Below the pieces are notes generated by a model, which had not been told where the DNA came from, did no database searches, and saw nothing but the letters and a program-made list of their open reading frames with translations. The position numbers and the translations under genes are program-made. This document shows, piece by piece, positions 1 through 9,862 of a stretch of DNA of 27,521 bases. The DNA is from Trichoplax adhaerens (lineage: Eukaryota > Placozoa > Uniplacotomia > Trichoplacea > Trichoplacidae), in contig NW_002060992.1 in assembly GCF_000150275.1 (NCBI RefSeq), forward strand, positions 11,655 to 39,175, written 5' to 3'. The stretch's first letter is position 1. Each line of letters begins with the position of its first letter.

Positions 1-154
1 GAACATTTCCCGATAATTTACGATCTAACATAAGTAAGTTACAATTACAATTAGATGTTAACTAAATAAGGATGGGCTAATAATATTATCCTAACACAGA
101 TATTTCGACTCTAATACAATATATAACGCTATCACATACACGTCTTACGAATAC
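1..154. other. AT-rich sequence, no feature seen
   Basis: All frames are closed by frequent stops, and no splice-bounded open segment or RNA-like fold was recognised. It abuts the left end of the duplicated block that starts at about 155. Confidence 0.5.
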
Positions 155-333
155 ACTTAGATCCGGGTTTTTGTGTGTTTAATATAGTCTTAGAATTCGC
201 AGTTTAATACAGTATGTGAAATTACTGAGTACCGATTAGACCGATCAGTCTCGATCTTAGAGTATTATTTAGAGCAAATAATACAGCGAGATAAGTCATT
301 TTATCATTAGCTACTGTCTACTAGCACTTTAGT
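155..333. repeat. Segmental duplication, copy 1, left part
   Basis: This stretch recurs at 5740-5919 in the same orientation. Both copies start with ACTTAGATCCGGGT and end near CTAGC(A/G)CTTTAGT. By eye I count about 15 substitutions over about 180 bp, roughly 91% identity, clearly lower than the main part of the same duplication (901-2286). No open frame of note lies inside. Confidence 0.9.
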
Positions 334-900
334 GTAGTTGTGATAAAATCCAATCACGAAAATTCCAAAGTTGTAGAAAATTAGAACTTTATCAGATCTA
401 ATAGAAAGACTAGCTACACACAACTCTGCTCTAGCCGAATACAACTATTGAAGGACTTCTAGAAAGAACGAACTGAATAGTCTAAAGTTGCCAGCTTATA
501 TTCATTTCGTAGCAGTCACAGCCACAATCAGCGTAGCAATATTCTCCCTTAATTTACACATAGTCAAATTATTATTAGTGACAACATTTTACAGCGGACC
601 ATCATTAATCCGATATGGAAACAACTACAGTATTTCCGTACATATTATTCTTAGCAGTCAAAGCACGGTAAACTAAGCATACCCTAATATATGAATTACA
701 GTTCTATTTTAGCTCTAGCCTTAATAGATCTCAACACCTTACTATATATAGTCATCTGTACTGTAGCATAGAATCTACCATTGCAGTCTATAGTAGAGAG
801 CTACAAAATACGTCTTAAGATAAATATAGAAAGTTACGTTTCCGTATATCTTACTAACATAGCTAAAAATCTACAATCACAGTACTAAGTTTCGTTACAG
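334..900. other. 567-bp block present only in duplication copy 1
   Basis: In copy 2 the sequence jumps directly from the equivalent of 333 to the equivalent of 901 (junction near 5919/5920), so this block was either deleted from copy 2 or inserted into copy 1. The junctions share only a few bases (TTAGT against TTACAGT), compatible with microhomology-mediated loss. The 62-codon open frame at 488-676 shows no family resemblance or splice signals, and I treat it as chance. Confidence 0.7.
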
Positions 901-2286
901 TAATATATTACTGTTTACTACGCTAATTGATAGACTAAGTTTCTTGCCAAAGCTAGATAGGCTAGAATACTATCAGATATTTAATATACGCACAAATCGC
1001 TCGTACGTTCTATTATACCGAGTTTATATTATATACTCTTCTATAATAACTATAGTGCAATTAATACAACGATATTTATAGATATTGATCTTTTCTATAA
1101 ACAAAGCGATTACCAGTTCTAGACAATTAGAATATAATATAGTTACTTATAGTTTTTACTATATATTATACGATCTATTCTTGCTTAGTTTCTCTTATAA
1201 AAAGCGATAGAGGTGCCTATTAATCTCTACTACTTTATATAAACGCTATTAGTGATATAATTCACAACTTACTACGCTTAGACGAATTATAATCACGCTC
1301 GGGTACTATTCATAATGGCCAACGTAGCTTAAACTTAATACATTATAACTTCAGATGTAAGTGGATATCAAGTAATATGCCCAATAAATTTTAGACATAA
1401 ATATTACTAGACCCAATTTGGATCCGTATTTTAAACGCTTAATATAAATTATATAATTAGAGCTTAAACGCGACCGTTCACACAATATAGTACACGGATT
1501 CCGCTAGTACTAAATACAGTTGACATCAAAATTTATCAGAATACTGAACCTAAAATAATTGGCCGTATAATGTACAAAAATCATTTAAAATCGTTGATCT
1601 TCTCTTTGTAAGTTAATATCGTAAGAGACGATTTGTAATACTTACTTTGTATTGCACGCATTTATGCTTCGTTGTATCTTTAATAATAGCCTGCTGCAAT
1701 GTTTATGATATGTAATTTTAGTTATAGTATAATATGTTACAGTAGATACTTTTACTCGTATTTTAAAATAGATTGCCCTGTTAGAATATTTTATAGCATT
1801 GTATAGATGATTTTGGATAGTTAAACGAAGGATACTTTAAATACTCCAACAGTAACTATTTGAGCTTATAATTGTAGAATTTTTGACAAGATTTGACAAT
1901 CTATCACACTTTTTCTAATTTCATGCACTTTAAAACAACTTGGCCAAATTCGTAGGAAAATTTGAATGTTCTAGAGAAGAAATTGGTTAGAAATTAGATT
2001 AGATAGATGTCATAAATAAAATATTGAGGAAACCTATTAATACTTAAGCAACAGTGCTTACTATTTTTTAATCTCTTTTGTTTAGTATTATAAGTAAGTC
2101 GTAGATCTTATATCTAGGTACACTGAAAGATAGCTAAGTATCTATCTGATAGATATATTGCAGATAGTACTCTACATATTATCGGTCACTAAAGTCACAT
2201 TATCCGTGTAGCATCGTATTTCTTTTATTCAGTTATGCTCTGCCTTGGGCTATATTCAATCATATGTAATATTTGAATGCAAAAGA
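901..2286. repeat. Segmental duplication, copy 1, main part
   Basis: Repeated at 5920-7325 in direct orientation. Beyond about position 1050 I find only about nine substitutions and one 10-bp indel (an extra GATTTGACAA-like repeat at 1886-1895) over more than 1.2 kb. The first 150 bp carry several more differences and the 30-bp insertion found in copy 2. Similarity stops abruptly after GCAAAAGA at 2286, where copy 1 runs into unique DNA and copy 2 runs straight into a tandem array. No coding potential is visible, and all frames are stop-rich. Confidence 0.95.
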
Positions 2287-3069
2287 TAGTTTCTATTACC
2301 ATTTTATGTAGTCAGATAATTCCTGTGTGATACATTATTAAATACATTGACTTCATATTATTCGATGATAATTACATATTAACTTCATGAGATATTGTGC
2401 CACATTAAAGATATTCGAGAAAGAGTCATATTCTGAGTAAATTTACGCTACAGTTATATTATAACTTTGAAAATTTAGACACAATAGCATTCAAACTTCT
2501 TCGTAATAATTTCTAATACAAGGATATAGAACGATATAGCATTTTTTTATAGATGAAACTTTAGTAATTCGATTTAATTTACTATGAAGTATAAGTTTAC
2601 TTTTAATTATTTATCGGTAGAAAATGAGTGAATTAATCCACAGTATTAATCCGGATTACTATAAAAAACATTTAGTACAAAATGCGTTAGTATCCAGCAT
2701 CGTTGATGCGAATATTATCGGAGTTAAAGTATTATACGCTAGTTCAATGTATGGTATATAAATCTTATCATGCTATCTATAATCGCTGTTATACATAAAC
2801 CATTGATCTTAGTGTTACGAAACTTCTATATTTAGATAATGCCATAGCTAGATGGGGAATTTTTCTTTACTTAGTACTATTCTGGTACCTTGCTGTAATA
2901 AGTTAAACAGTTGCAGACTGAAAACAGATAGTTCTTACTATTACTCGAAGAATCAAGTTTATTTGATGGACTGAACTTTGCAAGAAATACTAATTCTTGC
3001 TTAATATTTTGAGATATTTGTTATGATATGTTAACTAACAATAAGCTTTACTAATATGAGTAATTTGCT
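2287..3069. other. Unique AT-rich spacer, no feature seen
   Basis: This lies between the duplicated block and the first tandem array, and copy 2 has no counterpart to it. No open frame longer than chance, no recognisable RNA gene and no match to the ~250-bp unit were found. Confidence 0.5.
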
Positions 3070-5250
3070 CTTTTATTTACATTTTGTGATGCGAACATCG
3101 TGGTTTAAAACGAAACTTGCGTTTCAGGTGGTAAGTCTCAAACATGCGTATGTGACTTTACTTTCATGATAATTTATTAGTTAAATTTATTTATCTTATC
3201 TCGATATCTCGGATATTATGAAATATCAAATACTATAATATCGTAATGAGCATGACAAATCGACTTTGCTATAAGATGACTTTTAAATGCAGAATTAAGA
3301 ACTAACTTAATGATACATTTTCTATCACTTAAATTGTAAAATGTCAATATTATGGCTCTGATAATTAGGCCAACTTCAGTGGGCGAGTCTCTAGTAATCA
3401 TATATGATTTTGTTTTCTTAATAATTTGAAAGTTAAATTTTATATATTATCTCATTATCTCAGATATTACAAGCTATCGAATACCATATATCGTGTTATG
3501 TGTGATAAATCAAATTTGCGATAAGATAACCTTTAAATACAGAACTAAGAACTGATTTTATTATGTATTTTCCATTTTGTGCACTGTGTAATCTTAACGT
3601 TACTACTCTAACGATTACACTGATTTCAGCTGATAAGTCTCGAACAATCATATACTCGTATATTTTATTTTCATGATATATTAATAGTTTGAATTTCGTA
3701 TTATCTGTGTGCTTCGCATATCATGAACTGTCAAATACTATAATATCGTAATGTGTATGATGTGTTAAACTTTACGATAAGATAACTTTTATATATAGAA
3801 CTAAGAACTGATTGAATTTTACATTTTCTATTATTTACGCTGTATGATGCTGACACTGTGATTGCGACGATTACTTCTATTACAGCGCGTAAGTTTCAAA
3901 CAGTTTTATAAGAATATGCGATTTGTTTTCTTGATATTTGCAAAGTTAAAATTTTTACTTTATTGCGATATCTTGAATATTATAAACTATTTAACGCTAT
4001 AATATCGTAACGTACATGATGTATTAAACTTTACAATAAGATAACGTCTATATACAAGCTAAGAACTGATTGAATTTACATTTTCTATTATTTACACTGT
4101 ATGATGCTGACGCTATGGCTGCAACGATTACTTCTATTACAGCGCGTAAGTTTCAAACAGTTTTATAAGAATATGCGATTTGTTTTCTTGATATTTGCAA
4201 AGTTAAATTTTTTATTTTATTGTAATGTCTTGAATATCGAATACTATAATATTACAGTATACATGATGTATTAAACTTCGATAAGATAACTTTTAAATAC
4301 AGAACTAAAAACTGATTGAATTTTACATTTTCTATTATTTACACTGTATGATGTTGACACTATGGCTGCGACGATTACTTCTATTACAGCGCGTAAGTTT
4401 CAAACAGTTTTATAAGAATATGTGATTTTTTCATGGTATCTTAATAGTTAATTTTTTGATGTTAGATTGCTGTAACGATTACTTCGAGTTCAGTACGAAG
4501 TCTCAGATAATATATAATCAAATATGATTTTGTTCTTAGGATAGATTTAAAGTTAAATTTGTTTAAAACATCTTGATATCCTGAATACTATGATTATAAT
4601 ATCGTAATGCGTGTAATATATGAACTTTAAAATAAGATAACTTTCAGATACAGAGCTAAGAACTGATTCGATTATATATTTTCGATCAGTTACTATGTAC
4701 GGTGTCAACACAATGGCTGTAACAATTACTTCGATTTTAGAGTGTAAATCTCAAAAAGTCACTTATGATTTTGTTTTATAAAGGTTTAATAGTTTAATAT
4801 GATTACATGATCTCAGTATCTCGGATATTATGTACCTAGTGAGCACCATAATATCGTAATATGTCTCACAAATCAACTTTGCCATAGGGTAACATTAATT
4901 ACAGAATTTAATAATCGATTTAATATTACATTTTCTATCATTTGCACTGTATGGTATCAACATCATGGCTCTAACGATATACACCAATTTCAGTTCGTAA
5001 GTCTAAGACAATCACATACTATTTTATTTCTCTAATAGTTTTATGGATAAATTTTTTTATATTAGCGATTATTAAATACAGAATTTGCACATTGATATAA
5101 TATACATTTATATCATTTAAACTGCCTGATATCAACATTATGGGTCTAGTGAGTTACTCCAATTTCAGTCCATAAGTCTAAGATAATCACATGCAAGTTT
5201 ACATCTAATATTTTTATAGCGAATTTCTTCTATATCAGCAATTATTAAAG
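3070..5250. repeat. Tandem array 1 of ~250-bp units
   Basis: About nine or ten direct units can be aligned on an anchor of the type TTTCAG/TTACAGCGCGTAAGTTT. The anchors lie near 3121, 3374, 3623, 3880, 4137, 4384, 4490, 4735, 4986 and 5163. Spacing is about 247-257 bp, except two short steps (4384 to 4490 and 4986 to 5163) that mark truncated units. A second landmark in each unit is CGATAAGATAACTTTTA-like. The three central units (3880-4430) are nearly identical, while outer units are increasingly diverged, the usual picture of unequal exchange homogenising the middle. Units do not encode a continuous frame. Confidence 0.9.
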
Positions 5251-5739
5251 ACTCAAATGATAGACTTTACTAAAAAATAGCTTAACGACAAGATATTGTA
5301 ACATGTGAATTTATTTATCGACTTCATTATGCAGCATGCGTAAAACACATAGTTACCTACGATAACTGTAAGTGGCAGTATCAATATTCTTAGCTCGTAT
5401 CAAAAAGTGAGCTTTATGCTTTAGTGATTATTTATTAATTTAGATATGAAGTAATAAAGTTCTTGCAGAGATAGTGCAGACGAAATGTGTAATATATTAT
5501 ATATTTTATAGTGTACCTTACATAAATTATAGTATAATTTTTTGTGCATCGATATACCCTTATACATTTTGATAAATACAGTACTCTTAGTTTTTTCTAA
5601 AAAGTTAATTGTATAAATTTTTTTCCATTTTTAAAATACTATCGTGACCTATTTTATGGATAACTAGGCGAAGTCCTTGGATAGTTCGGTAAGAGATAAA
5701 TCTGAATTATACATAAAATATTACACGTAGTACAAGTAA
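5251..5739. other. Spacer after array 1, with a flank shared with array 2
   Basis: No gene is seen. Around 5365-5440 the sequence (GTAAGTGGCAGT, then TTAGCTCGTATCAAAAAGTGAGC) resembles 8645-8700, to the right of array 2, so the duplicated module seems to extend past the arrays. The rest is stop-rich AT sequence. Confidence 0.5.
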
Positions 5740-5919
5740 ACTTAGATCCGGGTATTTGTGTGATTAATGTAGTCTTAGAATTCGCAGTTTAATACTGTAT
5801 GTGAAATTACTAAGTGCCGATTAGGGCTGTCAGTCTCGATCTTAGAGTATTATTTAGAACAAATAATACAGTGAGATAAGTCATTTTATCATTAGCTACT
5901 ATCTACTAGCGCTTTAGTA
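5740..5919. repeat. Segmental duplication, copy 2, left part
   Basis: Counterpart of 155-333, about 91% identical by eye. It is joined directly to the counterpart of 901 onward, lacking the 567-bp block of copy 1. Confidence 0.9.
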
Positions 5920-7325
5920 TAATATATTACAGTAAACTACGCTAATTGATAGACTAAGCTTCTTGCCAAAGCTAGAGAGGCTAGAATACTATCAGATATT
6001 TAATATACGCACAAATCGCTCGTACATTCTATTATACCGAGTTTATATTATATACTCTTCTATAAGATAGAGAAGGTCTTCTCTATCTTCTATAATAACT
6101 ATAGTGCAATTAATGCAACGATATTTATAGATATTGATCTTTTCTATAAACAAAGCGATTACCAGTTCTAGACAATTAGAATATAATATAGTTACTTATA
6201 GTTTTTACTATATATTATACGATCTATTCTTGCTTAGTTTCTCTTATAAAAAGCGATAGAGGTGCCTATTAATCTCTACTACTTTATATAAACGCTATCA
6301 GTGATATAATTCACAACTTACTACGCTTAGACGAATTATAATCACGCTCGGGTACTATTCATAATGGCCAACGTAGCTTAAACTTAATACATTATAACTT
6401 CAGATGTAAGTGGATATCAAGTAATATGCCCAATAAATTTTAGACATAAATATTACTAGACCCAATTTGGATCCGTATTTTAAACGCTTAATATAAATTA
6501 TATAATTAGAGCTTAAACGCGACCATTCACACAATATAGTACACGGATTCCGCTAGTCCTAAATACAGTTGACATCAAAATTTATCAGAATACTGAACCT
6601 AAAATAATTGGCCGTATAATATACAAAAATCATTTAAAATCGTTGATCTTCTCTTTGTAAGCTAATATCGTAAGAGACGATTTGTAATACTTACTTTGTA
6701 TTGCACGCATTTATGCTTCGTTATATCTTTAACAATAGCCTGCTGCAATGTTTATGATATGTAATTTTAGTTATAGTATAATATGTTACAGTAGATACTT
6801 TTACTCGTATTTTAAAATAGATTGCCCTGTTAGAATATTTTATAGCATTGTATAGATGATTTTGGATAGTTAAACGAAGGATACTTTAAATACTCCAACA
6901 GTAACTATTTGAGCTTATAATTATAGAATTTTTGACAATCTATCACACTTTTTCTAATTTCATGCACTTTAAAACAACTTGGCCAAATTCGTAGGAAAAT
7001 TTGAATGTTCTAGAGAAGAAATTGGTTAGAAATTAGATTAGATAGATGTTATAAATAAAATATTGAGGAAACCTATTAATACTTAAGCAACAGTGCTTAC
7101 TATTTTTTAATCTCTTTTGTTTAGTATTATAAGTAAGTCGTAGATCTTATATCTAGGTACACTGAAAGATAGCTAAGTATCTATCTGATAGATATATTGC
7201 AGATAGTACTCTACATATTATCGGTCACTAAAGTCACATTATCCGTGTAGCATCGTATTTCTTTTATTCAGTTATGCTCTGCCTTGGGCTATATTCAATC
7301 ATATGTAATATTTGAATGCAAAAGA
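5920..7325. repeat. Segmental duplication, copy 2, main part
   Basis: Counterpart of 901-2286, near identical. The offset between copies is 5019, then 5049 after a 30-bp insertion at 6065-6094, then 5039 after the missing 10 bp near 6935. The right end passes from GCAAAAGA into ATATGCGATTTGTTTTC, an internal position of the ~250-bp array unit, so the breakpoint lies inside a repeat unit. Confidence 0.95.
6057..6094. repeat. 30-bp palindromic insertion with 8-bp flanking repeats
   Basis: Copy 1 (1038-1045) has one CTTCTATA. Copy 2 has two (6057-6064 and 6087-6094) enclosing a near-perfect inverted repeat: arms 6064-6075 and 6078-6089 (12 bp, AAGATAGAGAAG and its complement) around a GT centre. 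It looks like either an insertion with an 8-bp target duplication or a templated snap-back insertion. The reverse, precise loss from copy 1 between the 8-bp repeats, is equally possible. Confidence 0.9.
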
Positions 7326-8545
7326 ATATGCGATTTGTTTTCTTGATATTTACAAAATTAAATAATTTTTTACTTTATTACGATATCTTGAATGCTATAA
7401 ACTATTTAACACTATAATATCGTAACGTGTATAATGTATTTAGCTTTACGATAAGATAACTTTTATATACAAAGCAAAAAACTGATTGAATTTTACATTT
7501 TCTATTATTTACATTGTATGATGCTAACACTGTGACTGCGACGATAACTTCTATTACAGCGCGTAAGTTTCAAACAGTTTTATAAGAATATGCGACTTGT
7601 TTTCTTGATATTTGCAAAACTAAATAATTTTTTACTTTATTGCAATATCTTGAATACTATAATATCGTAACGTTTATGATGCATTCAATTTACTATAAGA
7701 TAAATTTTAGATACAGAACTAAGAACTGATTGAATTTTACATTTTCTATCATTTACGCTTTATGAAACTAACACTGTGACTGTGACGATAACTTCTATTA
7801 CAGCGCGTAAGTTTCAAACAGTTTTATAAGAATATGCGATTTGTTTTCTTGATATTTGCAAAGTTAAATTTTTTACTTTATTGCGATATCTTGAATATTA
7901 TAAACTATTTAACACTATAATATCGTAACGTGTATAATGTATTAAACTTTACAATAAGATAACGTCTATATACAAGCTAAGAACTGATTGAATTTTACAT
8001 TTTATATTATTTACACTGTATGATGCTAACACTGTGACTGCGACGAAAACTTCTATTACAGCGCGTAAGTTTCAAACAGTTTTATAAGAATATGCGATTT
8101 GTTTTCTTGATATTTGCAAAATTGAATAATTTTTTACTTTATTGCGATATCTTGAATATTGTGACTATCAAATACTATAATATTACAGTATGCCTGATGT
8201 ATTAAACTTTACGATAAGATAACTTTTATATACAGAACTAAGAACTGATTGAATTTTACATTTTATATTATTTACACTGTATGATGCTGACACTATGGCT
8301 ACAACGATTACTTCCATTACAGCGCGTAAGTTTCAAACAGTTTTATAAGAATATGCGATTTGTTTTCTTGATATTTGCAAAGTTAAATTTTATACTTTAT
8401 TGTGATATCTTGAATATTATGACTATCGAATACTGTAATATTACAGTATGCCTGATGTATTAAACTTTACGATAAGATAACTTATATATACAGAACTAAA
8501 AACTGATTGAATTTTACATATTCTATCATTCACACTGAGGGTGAA
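7326..8545. repeat. Tandem array 2 of ~250-bp units
   Basis: Same unit as array 1. The TTACAGCGCGTAAG anchor occurs near 7554, 7798, 8055 and 8317 (spacing 244-262 bp), and CGATAAGATAAC-like landmarks near 7451, 7696, 7953, 8213 and 8472, giving four full units plus partial ends. A core of about 70 bp from the anchor through GATATTTGCAAA is almost invariant and matches the central units of array 1. No protein is encoded; the open frame at 8281-8463 is a chance product of the repeat. Confidence 0.92.
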
Positions 8546-8557
8546 TCATTAAGTATA

Positions 8558-8648
8558 GATTACACAAATAAGGAGTTAAGCTACGGTCTAGTAGAAATTT
8601 ACTTTTACTAAGAATAGGCTATACCGTATTTAGAAGTAAAGACTACAA
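8558..8648. repeat. Dispersed repeat, copy 1 (~90 bp)
   Basis: Matches 16218-16307 in the same orientation at about 80% by eye, with the 20-mer CTATACCGTATTTAGAAGTA shared exactly. It lies just right of tandem array 2. What follows (8645-8700) also resembles the right flank of array 1 near 5365-5440. Confidence 0.8.
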
Positions 8649-9182
8649 GCGGCATTAGCTTACTTAGTTCACATCAAAAAAAGTGAATTTTATACTTAAT
8701 TACTTCTTAGACCTAAATCGACAAACTCAAAGAGTGTTTGTCTTACAGATATAAAGCGTCTTAACTTTGCTCTATTGCAAGATAAAACATAGTTAAAGTC
8801 TATAAGTCTAGCCTTTTAAACTTATATCAAGAGAAGTTATCTAACAAGAAATTTTAGAAAAATCTTCCTAGCTACAAAAATTGCAAAATAACTTAGATTA
8901 ATTAAGCTCCGCATTGAGTTCCCTTTATCTAAATCATTTAAGTCCAACGTAATAATGTACAATATTGTTTTCACGATTTTTATAATGATGTTCTTATTAT
9001 TTGTAAATTGTTTAGATATAAGCAGCAATCTATTAGCTTTCAGTTGGATAACACAATTTTGGTAGCTGCTAGTGGACTAAATTGGAAATGCAATTAGCGT
9101 TTAGGCTTCCAGAGTAGTTGAGAAGATTTGATACTTGTAGTCAGTGATAACAGAATAATCTAATTACAAACTAAGCTGAAAT
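8649..9182. other. AT-rich spacer, no gene seen
   Basis: Apart from the array-flank similarity up to about 8700, nothing is recognisable. The 63-codon minus-strand open frame at 8837-9028 has no start context, splice signals or family resemblance. Confidence 0.4.
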
Positions 9183-9209
9183 TAAAACTGAAAGCAAATT
9201 TGCTGTATT

Positions 9210-9497
9210 ATGTCCCCATCAACTATGTCAATCAGCTTAAGTAGCTATAAGAATATATTTGCAGGATTTACATCAGTGATGGTGTTAAAAATTTGCAATA
9301 TCATTTCAAGTATAAGAAGTATCATACTAGTTTATTTTTTATCCATGAAAGCCTACGCATTTTTAATAAAATATAATTTTGCAAAAGTACTTATAACTGT
9401 GTTACTTATTTGGTATATGATTCATGCTCATAGAATATGTTGTATTTTATACAATAGTTTCTCTTACGAAATTGATCTAATCATTTATAACAAGTGA
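9210..9497 (+). pseudogene. Weak exon-3-like fragment of the membrane family
   Basis: A 95-codon open frame with at least two hydrophobic stretches. Its middle (residues ~40-68) can be laid over the helix-4/loop/helix-5 part of exon 3 of the intact copies: IILVYFLSMK against AISIYVAVKQ, and YAFLIKYNFAKVLI against YSLVQTPFNKAVLF. No neighbouring exon 2 or exon 4 was found, the downstream boundary is a stop rather than ATG plus a donor, and hydrophobic AT-rich frames can align by chance. It could be the oldest remnant of the cluster or a random open frame. Confidence 0.25.
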
Positions 9498-9796
9498 TAA
9501 CTGAGTGTTATAACTGATGCATGCAGCATTTATTGCTAATATCACTTCGTACAGTACATAGTTTCCTGTTTTAAATTGAACATCAAAGGTTTACTGAAAA
9601 GTTTAATAGAGGTAACTGCTCATAATATTTCATACTTCATTAGTCAATGGCAAGCTGTTTCCTTTGATTTAGCCTGGGTAGAAAATTCAAGATCTACTCC
9701 TTTTCTCAATTATATTACTGCAGCTTAAACAAAAGAATATTTGAATTAAAAAGTAAAAATGATAGAGGTATTTGAGTAAACATTTCTTGTAATTAG

Positions 9797-9862
9797 ATTT
9801 CTGTTATCTTCCCTAGTCTCCCTTACGCTAAACCCCAGTTTAGATGTAGGAGTAACAGAAAT
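9797..9862. repeat. Nested inverted repeat / hairpin
   Basis: The outer arms ATTTCTGTTA (9797-9806) and TAACAGAAAT (9853-9862) are perfect 10-bp complements. Inside, CTCC..TAC (9818-9826) pairs with GTAGGAG (9846-9852), and CTAAAC (9828-9833) pairs with GTTTAG (9838-9843) around a CCCA loop. One side has an 11-nt bulge. A run of T follows immediately. It could be a small structured RNA, a miniature element or a cruciform; it has no tRNA-like arms. Confidence 0.65.

Noticed and set aside
488-676. 62-codon open frame as a gene
   Set aside because: It has no splice partners or family resemblance, lies in a block missing from the duplicate copy, and is within chance length.
3070-5250. CRISPR-like array
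   Set aside because: Units are ~250 bp and repeated as a whole, with no short repeats and unique spacers, and the context is eukaryotic.
155-7325. The two ~1.5-kb direct repeats as LTRs of a retrotransposon
   Set aside because: There are no TG...CA ends, no primer-binding or polypurine sites and no gag/pol-like frame between them; the interior is a tandem array.
8281-8463. 60-codon open frame as a gene
   Set aside because: It lies inside one array unit; other units break the frame.
9640-9740. Exon 5-like start (AWVENSRSTPFLN)
   Set aside because: Only the AW pair fits the family, and helices and splice sites are missing.
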